Assembly: GCA_964433135.1 (NCBI GenBank)
Contig: CAYSQW010000053.1
Location: forward strand, 1-24,674
Length of the DNA: 24,674 nt
Direction of reading: 5' to 3'
Origin: CAYSQW01 sp964433135
GTDB taxonomy: Bacteria > Acidobacteriota > Aminicenantia > Aminicenantales > Aminicenantaceae
Shown here: positions 1-6,561 of the stretch, piece after piece
How the letters are laid out: each line of letters begins with the position of its first letter
Position numbering within the stretch: the first letter of the stretch is position 1
Notes under the pieces: generated by a model
What the model saw: only the letters and a program-made list of their open reading frames with translations
What the model was told of the DNA's origin: nothing
The model's database searches: none
Position numbers and translations under genes: made by a program

Positions 1-303
1 AAAGATATCCCTGTGTCTTTGATGTCATTACTGAAATTGGAATTATGCGGAACTGTTTTAGACATCGATGGCGCTTTCTATCATTTAATATATTCATCAA
101 ACAATGCACATGAGATGTACGAAATAAAGGATTTTATGGAATATAAAGGCTGTAATCGATTCAGAGATTTTAAGGATCATTCTAAAGTGACAGATTATAT
201 TCAAGTCTGCCCGGAAATACTACAAAGAAAAAAATTCAATGATGAACCTGAATATAACAAAAAAGCATTAGAAAGACTGAAAGCACTCGGATATATATTT
301 TGA
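1..303 (+). CDS. 3' fragment of an AT-rich gene with a DprA-like winged-helix segment
   Basis: The frame is open from the first base of the window and stops with TGA at 301-303, so this is the C-terminal 100 residues of a gene that starts outside. A GTG at 13 could be read as a start but has no ribosome binding site before it. The first 30 residues (including LLKLELCGTVLDIDGAFYHL) resemble the C-terminal winged helix of DprA/Smf DNA-processing proteins, which typically has the pattern LLELELAG-hydrophobic-x-x-x-x-G-x-Y. DprA binds single-stranded DNA and loads RecA. The following 65 residues (rich in Lys, Asn, Tyr) do not look like any DprA tail I know, so this could be another winged-helix protein. 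Base composition is clearly more AT-rich than the rest of the window, which may mean recent acquisition. Confidence 0.5.
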   Translation, partial: KDIPVSLMSLLKLELCGTVLDIDGAFYHLIYSSNNAHEMYEIKDFMEYKGCNRFRDFKDHSKVTDYIQVCPEILQRKKFNDEPEYNKKALERLKALGYIF

Positions 304-664
304 ATTGAAATTCATCTTTCTCAAATGAAAATAGTAAGCAATGCGATTATAGAATATTGGATTTCATCCGGTGCTAAATAAAGATCATCGACAGCGGTAC
401 TGCATCACAGGCCAGAATAAAATGTGATCACTCTGAGAAAGAAGCCTTTTATGGGATTGAGTGAAAGTTCATGTATCTGCTATTGGATTGGATTCGGCCT
501 GAATATTATCGAAGTCAGGATGAAACAGGTCGGAGGCGGGTCGGCCCGGAACGGGCGAGGATTAGAGGGTGCATGGGGAGATGCCATGATCTTATACGAT
601 GAGGGCTTGCGAAAACTCCAGTTTTTTGATAAATCTGATTTAGAAGGCAAAAAGGAGATTTTCA
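304..664. other. Intergenic stretch with no supported gene
   Basis: These 361 bases hold no convincing gene. The first half is AT-rich like the preceding gene, and the second half shifts to the GC content of the rest of the window. A GTG-initiated open frame at 424-726 runs into the next gene in another frame and has no family resemblance. A possible weak promoter for the gene at 665 lies near 607-633 (TTGCGA, then GATAAA after 15 bases), but the spacing is poor. Confidence 0.5.
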
Positions 665-922
665 ATGGAGGAAGAAATTGGAAGAATTACGCATTACTTC
701 TCCAAAATCGGGGTGGGCGTGATTGAAATCGATAAGGGAAGCTTGAAACTCGGGGATACGATCCATATACAGGGGTATACGACGGATTTCTATCAAAAGA
801 TAAGCTCCTTGCAGATGGAACACAAGTCAGCGGAAAAGGTGAGTGCCGGTGAAGCTGCGGGGATGAAAGTGGATTACGATGTCCGGGAAAACGACATCGT
901 ATTTTTAGTTACGGAGATTTGA
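665..922 (+). CDS. Small EF-Tu domain-2-like (translation factor beta-barrel) protein
   Basis: An 85-residue protein that looks like an isolated domain 2 of translational GTPases (the EF-Tu/IF-2 beta-barrel), with no GTPase domain. Visible hallmarks are the opening GRITHYFSKIGVGVIEID strand pair, the KLGDTIHIQG turn (residues about 28-37), a late AGEAAGMKV segment and the closing NDIVFLV strand. This is the order seen in domain 2 (G-x-V ... L-x-x-G-D ... A-G-x-x-x-G ... V-x-x-G-D-x-V). Small proteins of this type are annotated 'translation elongation factor-like protein', and their function is unknown. The start is well supported: AGGAG at 653-657 lies seven bases before the ATG. It is the first gene of a tight cluster with the B12-binding subunit downstream. 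Binding an RNA or a protein through the barrel is inference only. Confidence 0.8.
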   Translation: MEEEIGRITHYFSKIGVGVIEIDKGSLKLGDTIHIQGYTTDFYQKISSLQMEHKSAEKVSAGEAAGMKVDYDVRENDIVFLVTEI

Positions 923-1041
923 AATATCGGTCGTGGGCCGAAGTGATCGCGAAAATCCGAGACGGATTCATGAGTTCGGTTGATCGAGGATTTGAAGAAA
1001 AGAAAACGGTGAGCATCACGGCGCGAGGAGATAAAGGGTGA
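919..1041 (+). CDS. Possible 40-residue ORF linking two genes by 4-nt overlaps
   Basis: The 115 bases between the EF-Tu-like gene and the mutase subunit are one open frame. Reading from TTG at 919, which overlaps the upstream TGA as TTGA, it runs 40 codons to a TGA at 1039-1041, which overlaps the downstream GTG as GTGA. Such 4-nt overlaps are typical of translationally coupled operon genes. The product would be small and hydrophilic (KYRSWAEVIAKIRDG... ending ITARGDKG), with no signal peptide and no family I recognise. Against it: TTG is a rare start, the GGAG at 913-916 is only two bases away, and an open frame of this size can occur by chance. Internal GTG (943) or ATG (970) starts are possible. 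It may also be the remnant of a larger lost gene. Confidence 0.3.
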   Translation: MKYRSWAEVIAKIRDGFMSSVDRGFEEKKTVSITARGDKG

Positions 1042-1457
1042 AGCAAAAGAGACTGAGGATACTGATGGCAAAACCCGGATTAGACGGTCATGACAGGGGA
1101 ATCAAGGTGCTGTGCCGGGCAATGAGAGATGCCGGTTATGAGGTTATATATACGGGACTGCGGAGAACTCCCGAAGAAATCGTGAACGCGGCTGTTCAGG
1201 AAGATGTCGATGTTCTGGGAATAAGCTTGTTGTCCGGAGCGCATAATGTTCTGGTGCCTCAGGTCATAGAGCTGCTGCGTGAAAAGGAAGCGTGGGATGA
1301 AATGCACCTGATATTGGGAGGAATCATCCCTGAAAGCGATGTTTCCCGATTGAAAGAGATGGGAGTGGACGAAGTTTTTTTCCCCGGAACTTCAACGCGG
1401 AGCGTCCTTTCATGGATCGAGAAAAACGTGATCGGCGGACAGACGGCCGCGGAATAA
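1038..1457 (+). CDS. Methylmalonyl-CoA mutase-type B12-binding subunit (stand-alone C-terminal domain)
   Basis: A 139-residue Rossmann-like cobalamin-binding protein, the size of the small subunit in split acyl-CoA mutases (methylmalonyl-, isobutyryl- or ethylmalonyl-type). All three corrinoid motifs are present: D16-x-H18-x-x-G21, where His18 would be the lower axial cobalt ligand; the S63-L-L loop; and G94-G95 before IIPESD. The opening RILMAKPGLDGHDRG is characteristic of this family. The subunit carries adenosylcobalamin and works with a TIM-barrel subunit that binds the acyl-CoA. No large subunit, MeaB chaperone or epimerase gene is visible here, so its partner must be elsewhere. The GTG start overlaps the stop of the short upstream frame and has GAGGAG at 1025-1030. 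It could serve another acyl-CoA mutase than methylmalonyl. Confidence 0.88.
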   Translation: MKQKRLRILMAKPGLDGHDRGIKVLCRAMRDAGYEVIYTGLRRTPEEIVNAAVQEDVDVLGISLLSGAHNVLVPQVIELLREKEAWDEMHLILGGIIPESDVSRLKEMGVDEVFFPGTSTRSVLSWIEKNVIGGQTAAE

Positions 1458-1462
1458 AAATC

Positions 1463-1490
1463 TTGACTTTAAAGTCTGAATCTATATGAT
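1463..1490 (+). promoter_or_regulatory. Sigma-70-like promoter for the M23 peptidase gene
   Basis: TTGACT at 1463-1468 and TATGAT at 1485-1490 are separated by 16 bases. Transcription would start near 1497, only about eight bases before the ATG at 1505, leaving almost no leader and no room for a standard ribosome binding site. Confidence 0.55.
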
Positions 1491-1504
1491 AGCAAAGTAG
1501 AATA

Positions 1505-2404
1505 ATGGCTAAAAAGCATTTATCCATAATCATCATTCCGCATAATCGCAGCAGCCATCGTACTGTATCTTTCTCTGAAAAAGCCCTCAAGTGGATGAAA
1601 ACAGGTGCGGTATTGTTGATGGTCGTGTTGATCGGATTACTCGTAGATTATTTCAGCATGAGCGGAGTGCGGCGAAAATTCAAGGAAATCACGCATGTCA
1701 GCCGGGAGCAGGGCGAGACGATTTCACAGTATGAGGCGTCTATAAGCAAGCTGAATGAAACGATACAAAATTTTGAAAACTATGCCGAAAAACTCAATGT
1801 CATGGCAGGTTTGAAATCCGAAAACGTTCTGGAGGGAGAGCGCGGTATCGGAGGGCCCGTAAACGACGACCAGCAAGTTGTTCCCGTAACGCCGGTTCCC
1901 AGCGCCAATTTGGAGCGTCTGCAGGGTATCAGCCAGAAGGCTGACAGCATCGAAGACAACCTCAATACGCTGGCGCATTTTTTCGAGGATCAAACCATGG
2001 AGCTGGCGGCGACGCCGAGCATCATGCCGACCCGCGGTTACTGGGTGTCTCATTTCGGATGGAGAGATGATCCTTTTACAGGAAAGCGGGCGTTTCATGA
2101 CGGAGTCGACATCGCGACACAGAACGGCAATCCCGTCGTCGCGACGGCCGACGGGCTGGTCATTCAGACCAAATTTGATCGAACCGGAGGAAAAACCGTT
2201 AAAATAAGCCACAAACGCAGCGGTTTTACGACGGTTTACTGTCACTTGAGTGAATACAAGGTGAAACCAGGACAGCGGGTAAAACGCGGTGACGTTATCG
2301 GTTTGATCGGTCGCACGGGACGTACCCAAGGGCCTCACGTGCATTATGAAGTGCACCTCAACGGAAAAGCCGTTAATCCATATTATTACATCCTCGATCG
2401 ATAA
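1505..2404 (+). CDS. Membrane-anchored M23 (LytM-type) peptidoglycan endopeptidase
   Basis: A 299-residue protein with a short basic cytoplasmic N-terminus, one membrane helix (about residues 34-50), a coiled-coil stretch (about 55-105), a Pro/Val-rich linker, and a C-terminal M23 LytM domain (about 175-299). The zinc and catalytic residues are visible: H198-D-G-V-D202 (HxxxD), H247 in YCHLS, and H278-V-H280 (HxH) in GPHVHYEV. The enzyme would face the periplasm and cut peptide cross-links in peptidoglycan. With all ligands intact it should be active, unlike degenerate LytM activators such as EnvC or NlpD. It stands alone between the mutase subunit and the convergent fmt gene. Its ATG has only a weak ribosome binding site, matching the very short predicted leader. 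A role in cell elongation with the nearby mre operon is inference. Confidence 0.92.
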   Translation: MAKKHLSIIIIPHNRSSHRTVSFSEKALKWMKTGAVLLMVVLIGLLVDYFSMSGVRRKFKEITHVSREQGETISQYEASISKLNETIQNFENYAEKLNVMAGLKSENVLEGERGIGGPVNDDQQVVPVTPVPSANLERLQGISQKADSIEDNLNTLAHFFEDQTMELAATPSIMPTRGYWVSHFGWRDDPFTGKRAFHDGVDIATQNGNPVVATADGLVIQTKFDRTGGKTVKISHKRSGFTTVYCHLSEYKVKPGQRVKRGDVIGLIGRTGRTQGPHVHYEVHLNGKAVNPYYYILDR

Positions 2405-2416
2405 TCCCTTCATATC

Positions 2417-2451
2417 CGGGAAAACATCTCCCGAAACCACATTTCTTTTTT
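2417..2451. terminator. Weak terminator-like hairpin between convergent genes
   Basis: CGGGA at 2417-2421 and TCCCG at 2429-2433 can form a five-base-pair stem. A T-rich tract (2441-2451) begins several bases downstream rather than immediately. It lies in the 88-base gap between the convergent M23 gene and fmt and could end the M23 transcript. The stem is short, so this is tentative. Confidence 0.3.
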
Positions 2452-2492
2452 ATTCGTAGACAGGGAGCGGTGAGGAGCTTCGTGCGTAATTA

Positions 2493-3422
2493 TTATGAAA
2501 ACCGGTCTCCCGGTTTGATTCCGGATCCCAGAGAATAAGCATGTGCCGGCATAGCTTTCTTGTTTTCGGGCTGCAGGATCTCGACAAGCAGAACGCTTTT
2601 TTCACCGCATCCGATGGCCAGCCCCTCCTCGGAAATACTTATGATTTCACCAGGCGCGGCATCGGCTTGTTCATCCGAGACGCAAGCTTTCAGAATCTTG
2701 ATCCTTTTGCCGTAAAGGAATGAGTAGGTCGAGGGCCATGGTGTGAATGCGCGGATACGGCGTTCGATGACGTGTGCGTCGTGAGTCCAATCGATGCGCC
2801 CTTGTTCTTTTTTAATCAGGGGGGCAAGGGTCGCGAGCGAATGATCCTGAGGCATGGGTTGTATGCTGTCGATGCAGGCAATGGTTTCCACCAGCAGGTC
2901 CGCTCCCAGCTGGGAAAGGCGTTTTTCAAGCTCACTGGAAGTTTCCCCCGGATGGATAGAGAATTCACGCCGGCAAAGGATATCTCCTTCGTCCATTCTG
3001 GAATTAAGCACGAAAATGGATATGCCTGTGGTCTCCTCACCCTCAAGGATGGCCCATTGTACCGGAGATGCCCCGCGATATTTGGGGAGCATGGAAAAGT
3101 GAAGATTGATGGTTTTGCAGCGGGGGATGCGGATCAGCGAATCCGGGATGATTTGACCGTAGGCCACGACCACGGCAAGGTCGGGTGAAAGCGCTGCAAG
3201 CCGTTCCGCTGCCTGAGGATCTTTGCGGATTCTTCGGGGTTGATAAAGATCGAGACCATTCTCCAAGGCATAGCGTTTGACAGCTGAAGGTGTGGGACGA
3301 CGGCCTCTTCCGGACGGCCGATCAGGTTGTGTGATGACGAGTTCAATAGAATGGCCGCCTTCGCGAAGAGCATCCAGTGAGGTGACGGCTGTTTCGGGAC
3401 TTCCGTAAAATACAATCTTCAT
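2493..3422 (-). CDS. fmt: Methionyl-tRNA formyltransferase
   Basis: A 309-residue cytosolic enzyme that transfers the formyl group of 10-formyltetrahydrofolate to Met-tRNAfMet, making the bacterial initiator tRNA. It has the usual two domains: an N-terminal Rossmann formyltransferase domain (about 1-190) and a C-terminal OB-like tRNA-binding domain (about 205-305). The catalytic triad is present as N106 and H108 in INLHFSMLPKYRGASP and D144 in SRMDEGDIL; the loop RPSGRGRR at 35-42 is also typical. Length matches the family (about 310-315). The ATG at 3420-3422 overlaps the def stop by four bases (ATGA), so translation is probably coupled, and def-fmt is the common bacterial pair. It ends convergent to the M23 gene. 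Confidence 0.97.
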   Translation of the reverse strand: MKIVFYGSPETAVTSLDALREGGHSIELVITQPDRPSGRGRRPTPSAVKRYALENGLDLYQPRRIRKDPQAAERLAALSPDLAVVVAYGQIIPDSLIRIPRCKTINLHFSMLPKYRGASPVQWAILEGEETTGISIFVLNSRMDEGDILCRREFSIHPGETSSELEKRLSQLGADLLVETIACIDSIQPMPQDHSLATLAPLIKKEQGRIDWTHDAHVIERRIRAFTPWPSTYSFLYGKRIKILKACVSDEQADAAPGEIISISEEGLAIGCGEKSVLLVEILQPENKKAMPAHAYSLGSGIKPGDRFS

Positions 3423-3946
3423 TCCCCGACCGCTTTCTCCAGCTGCTTGCGCAGTTTTTTCTTGGCAAGGTTCCGTTTCAAGGGGGAAAGGTGATCGATA
3501 AAAAGCCTGCCGTCAAGGTGATCGATCTCGTGACAGAAAACACGGGCCAGCAGTTCTTCGGCATCGTAGGTGCGTTCCTTACCATCGAGGTCGGTTCCTT
3601 CTACTACGATATGAAGAGGTCGAGTGACTTTTTCATTGACGTCGGGAACGGAGAGGCAGGCCTCTTCCATGATGTCGGATCCTTCCCGGTGGAGGATCCG
3701 AGGATTCAAAAGAACGATCAATTCGCTCTCTTTCTCGCCGACCGAAAGATCGACGGTGATCAGACGGACGCCTTGATTGACCTGAGGAGCCGCCAAGCCG
3801 ATACCCGGCGCGGCATGCATGGTGGCTACCATGGCGCGGGCCAGGTTTACGATATCGTCATTGATTTCCTTGATCTCTTCCGCTTTTTGATGAAGAACGG
3901 GACTTCCATATACCATGATCTGCATACAGCTCGGTTTATCCAGCAT
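3419..3946 (-). CDS. def: Peptide deformylase
   Basis: A 175-residue metalloenzyme that removes the N-formyl group from nascent proteins. All three signature motifs are present: GIGLAAPQ (48-55), EACLSVP (95-101, metal ligand C97) and H139-E-x-x-H143 (CHEIDHLDG). The second motif has Ala where most enzymes have Gly (EGCLS), a tolerated variant. The C-terminal helix is Lys-rich (KRNLAKKKLRKQLEK). The ATG at 3946 has a GGAG seven bases upstream, so the seven residues before MQIMVYGSPVL are likely translated. It sits behind its own promoter and overlaps fmt by four bases. Confidence 0.97.
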   Translation of the reverse strand: MLDKPSCMQIMVYGSPVLHQKAEEIKEINDDIVNLARAMVATMHAAPGIGLAAPQVNQGVRLITVDLSVGEKESELIVLLNPRILHREGSDIMEEACLSVPDVNEKVTRPLHIVVEGTDLDGKERTYDAEELLARVFCHEIDHLDGRLFIDHLSPLKRNLAKKKLRKQLEKAVGE

Positions 3947-3962
3947 TTAAATCTCCACTTCT

Positions 3963-3991
3963 ATTCTAAATCAATTGCTCATTCGAGTAAA
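3963..3991 (-). promoter_or_regulatory. Predicted promoter of def-fmt
   Basis: Read on the minus strand, TTTACT (3991-3986) and TAGAAT (3968-3963) are separated by 17 bases. Transcription would begin near 3956, giving a leader of about ten bases that includes the GGAG before def. This separates def-fmt from the upstream pqqD-like gene on the same strand. Confidence 0.5.
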
Positions 3992-4015
3992 GATGCCTGA
4001 TGAGAGATAAGCCGG

Positions 4016-4423
4016 CTATCCAGGGGGAGGTTGTTCAGGCGTGGAGGGAATCCCTTCAAAGCGGATAAATCGGTTGTGTTCCAATGTTTGAAGAAACAGC
4101 GTAAGGCGGTCGTAAAGCGGCTCCGCTTTTTCACCGAAACGCTGCTTATGAAGCTCCGCCAGCCGCCGGACCGTGCATTTTCCATCGCAGCGGCTCCAGA
4201 CAAAACTGCCGAGCTCATCAAGCGTGATACGAAAGAACGGACGCCGCATCCTCGGAAGCAGATATTTCTGAAGCAGACGGTTGGTGAATTTGGGCTTGAG
4301 CAAAACGATAAGGCCCTCCGCATCGGTTTCGAAACGGACGGTATGCACGGGAACCAAGTCGAGCAGATTGATGCCCGAATCGGGCTCCGGTTTATTCGTT
4401 TTCCGCTGTTTTGCCGAATTCAC
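4016..4423 (-). CDS. PqqD-like peptide-chaperone family protein
   Basis: A 135-residue protein resembling the PqqD family, winged-helix-like chaperones (RiPP recognition elements) that bind precursor peptides and present them to radical SAM enzymes. The most diagnostic part is residues about 65-115: ITLDELGSFVWSRCDGKCTV, then a helix with ERF-like RFGEK, then the final helix ending NRFIRFEG. In PqqD proteins the pattern is L-x-x-x-G-x-x-x-W-x-x-x-D-G-x-x-T-V. Its GTG start lies inside the end of the OPT transporter gene (32-base overlap, other frame), so it is probably translated from the same mRNA. No radical SAM partner or precursor peptide gene is adjacent, so a role in peptide maturation is not shown. 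The name is a family resemblance, not a claim of PQQ synthesis. Confidence 0.72.
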   Translation of the reverse strand: MNSAKQRKTNKPEPDSGINLLDLVPVHTVRFETDAEGLIVLLKPKFTNRLLQKYLLPRMRRPFFRITLDELGSFVWSRCDGKCTVRRLAELHKQRFGEKAEPLYDRLTLFLQTLEHNRFIRFEGIPSTPEQPPPG

Positions 4424-6386
4424 CGGATGCCACCATTTTCTTGTAGGGGAAATAGATCAGGATAAAACCGAGAATGAAAAAGATAATGAGACCGAGCCAG
4501 GGATTGTCCAGGGAACTGGGAAGTTTGACTTTAGCGGCTTTGATGGCGGCTGTGATGATGCCCATCAAGGCTTGTCCTGCGATCAAGCCGGAGGCAAGTA
4601 AAAGGCCGATATTTTCAACCGTTTCCCTGCCTTTTCGGTTGGGTTTCTTTTTATCGGCCATACGGTCGAGGACGTATTTAAGAACGCCGCCGAAGAAAAT
4701 GCAGGCGGTCGAACTGAAGGGAAGATACATCCCTACCGCGATCAACATGGGTGAAGGAGATCCTATGAGGATCAAGACCACGGCCAAGAGCATCCCGGCG
4801 ATAACCAGCGGCCAGGCCATTTCTCCGCCCACGATCCCTTTGGCCATCGTGGCCATCAGTCCGGCTTGGGGGGCGGGCAGGGTTTCGGAGCCGATCCCGA
4901 TGGTGCTATGAAACAACTGCAGTGAGAACGTCAAAGTCAAGGCCGCAGCGACAACTCCGATCAACTCACCGATCTGCATTTTCCATGGAGTACCGCCCAG
5001 AATATGCCCGACCTTCAAGTCTTGGATCATATCGCCGGCGACGCCGGCCACACAGCAGACGACCGCGGCAACACCCAAAACGGCGGCGATGCCTTCGTTG
5101 CCTTTCTGCCCCAGCAGAACCATCATCAAAGCTGCGATGAGCAGGGTTGTGAGGGTCAATCCGGACATGGGATTTGAGGAGGAGCCGATGATTCCTACGA
5201 GGTAGCCCGAAACCGCGGCGAACAGCAGTCCCATGATGATCATCACCAGCGCGGAGACGATAGAAGATCCGATATTGTGGGTGAAGATGTTGTAAAGAAA
5301 AACCATGGGGATTATCAGAGCGATGATAGAGATGATGATGGTCGGAAAAGGGAGGTCGCGGTCGGTGCGCAGCGTATCCACTTCACCGCCCCCGCGTGTC
5401 TTACGAACGTCGGCGATGGAACGTCCGATGCCGGCGGCCAGACTGCGGCGCATCTTGAAGAGCGTGTAAAAAGCCGCCACCAGCATGGCGCCGACCGCAA
5501 TGGGTTTAATCTGGGCGTTATAGGCTGATGATGCGATGTCCGTCCAGTTTCCCAGTCCTTGAGCAACCATGGCTTTCAGATCGCCGCTGATGAAAAGCAG
5601 GATCGGCATCAGAAACAACCATCCCAGGACGCCTCCGGAAAACGTAAGCGCCGCCAGTTTGGGGCCGATAATGAAGCCGACGGCGGTAAGGGCGGCGTTG
5701 GCTTTAGGGGATTCGATATACATTTGTCCCTGAATCGCATCGGATTTGGCGAGCAGGGCGTTGTCTCCGTCAAGGAAGGAGATCCGGGATAATCCCGGAA
5801 TCTTGAATACGGCTTTGGCAAATGGCTTGACGAGGCGGATTCCGTTTTCGCTCGTGAAAAATTCCACCAACCCGCCCAGCCCCATGGCCCAGAACATATA
5901 GGAAGCGTTGGAACCGGACTCTTGCCCGGTTTTGACCATCTCCGCACAGGCAACGCTTTCGGGAAAAGGAAGATCAGCATCTTCAACCAGGGTTCTACGG
6001 ACCAGAATAATGATAAATACCCCCAGAATCCCTCCAACCAACATCAGCATTGTGGACTTGAAAACATCGAATTTAGCCCACACACCGGTCATCAGAAACG
6101 CCGGCAGGGTGAAAATGGCTCCCGCGGCGAGTGCTTCTCCAACGGCTCCGGTGGTACGGGCAAGGTTTTCCTCCAGGATGGTTCCTTTGAGAGGCCGCAG
6201 CACCGCCATGGCGATAACGGCCGCCGGAAACGTCGCGGCCACCGTCATTCCCGCCATCAGTCCGAGGTAGGCGTTGGCGGCTCCCAGAACGATCGCCATG
6301 ACGATACCCAGCAGAATCGCTTTGAGTGAGATCTCTTTCATAGCCTGTTCAGGGGGAACATAGGGCTTATATTCACCATTGCTCAT
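4392..6386 (-). CDS. OPT-family oligopeptide transporter (first copy)
   Basis: A 664-residue polytopic inner-membrane protein of the OPT superfamily, which imports small peptides or metal chelates by proton coupling. Family features: the N-terminal YVPPEQAMKEISLKA segment, the first helix with GAANAYLGLMAGMTVAATFP, LPFPESVACAEM (about residues 140-150), the SSNPMSG motif, AGDMIQDLKVGHILGGTP, and many hydrophobic helices across the whole length. Start choice: ATG at 6386 has GGAGGT at 6396-6391 with good spacing. An in-frame ATG at 6452 would add 22 residues but lies upstream of the predicted -10 box, so I reject it. A paralogue lies at 18313-20220. The substrate cannot be told from sequence. 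The pqqD-like gene overlaps its 3' end. Confidence 0.93.
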   Translation of the reverse strand: MSNGEYKPYVPPEQAMKEISLKAILLGIVMAIVLGAANAYLGLMAGMTVAATFPAAVIAMAVLRPLKGTILEENLARTTGAVGEALAAGAIFTLPAFLMTGVWAKFDVFKSTMLMLVGGILGVFIIILVRRTLVEDADLPFPESVACAEMVKTGQESGSNASYMFWAMGLGGLVEFFTSENGIRLVKPFAKAVFKIPGLSRISFLDGDNALLAKSDAIQGQMYIESPKANAALTAVGFIIGPKLAALTFSGGVLGWLFLMPILLFISGDLKAMVAQGLGNWTDIASSAYNAQIKPIAVGAMLVAAFYTLFKMRRSLAAGIGRSIADVRKTRGGGEVDTLRTDRDLPFPTIIISIIALIIPMVFLYNIFTHNIGSSIVSALVMIIMGLLFAAVSGYLVGIIGSSSNPMSGLTLTTLLIAALMMVLLGQKGNEGIAAVLGVAAVVCCVAGVAGDMIQDLKVGHILGGTPWKMQIGELIGVVAAALTLTFSLQLFHSTIGIGSETLPAPQAGLMATMAKGIVGGEMAWPLVIAGMLLAVVLILIGSPSPMLIAVGMYLPFSSTACIFFGGVLKYVLDRMADKKKPNRKGRETVENIGLLLASGLIAGQALMGIITAAIKAAKVKLPSSLDNPWLGLIIFFILGFILIYFPYKKMVASGEFGKTAENE

Positions 6387-6430
6387 AAACACCTCCGTAG
6401 AATCCCATAAAAAAGCGCTTTTTTTTTTTG

Positions 6431-6459
6431 AATATATCTTTATGAATGACAAAAATCAA
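6431..6459 (-). promoter_or_regulatory. Predicted promoter of the first OPT gene
   Basis: On the minus strand TTGATT (6459-6454) and TATATT (6436-6431) are 17 bases apart. The transcript would start near 6425 and carry a leader of about 39 bases with a ten-base A tract, a GCGC-centred A/T palindrome (about 6409-6424) and the strong GGAGGT site. Confidence 0.55.
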
Positions 6460-6510
6460 GAGAAAATTACCTTGGCGAACCGTATATGACCGGACTTTTT
6501 TACAAAATCA

Positions 6511-6539
6511 TTGCGCGAAAAGGGTAATTGTGCTAATTT
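6511..6539 (+). promoter_or_regulatory. Predicted promoter of the mreB operon
   Basis: TTGCGC (6511-6516) and TAATTT (6534-6539) are separated by 17 bases, and TGC directly before the -10 gives an extended -10 (TGn). The leader would be about 16 bases and contain AAGGA before the mreB ATG. It lies back to back with the OPT promoter. Confidence 0.5.
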
Positions 6540-6561
6540 GTGTAAAAAGAGAAGGATAGAG

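Noticed and set aside
424..726. 100-codon open frame on the plus strand starting with GTG
   Set aside because: No ribosome binding site, no family resemblance, low-complexity Gly/Arg stretch, and its end overlaps the well-supported EF-Tu-like gene in another frame.
6409..6430. A/T-rich palindrome around GCGC followed by T run, resembling a terminator on the plus strand
   Set aside because: No plus-strand gene ends there, and the stem has only four G-C bases; more likely part of the OPT leader.
6387..6452. 22-residue N-terminal extension of the first OPT transporter (ATG at 6452)
   Set aside because: The predicted promoter lies inside the extension, the residues are unlike OPT N-termini, and ATG 6386 has a strong GGAGGT site.
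6511..6561. 17-residue N-terminal extension of MreB
   Set aside because: It would start within the predicted -35 box; the ATG at 6562 has a proper ribosome binding site and gives the family length.
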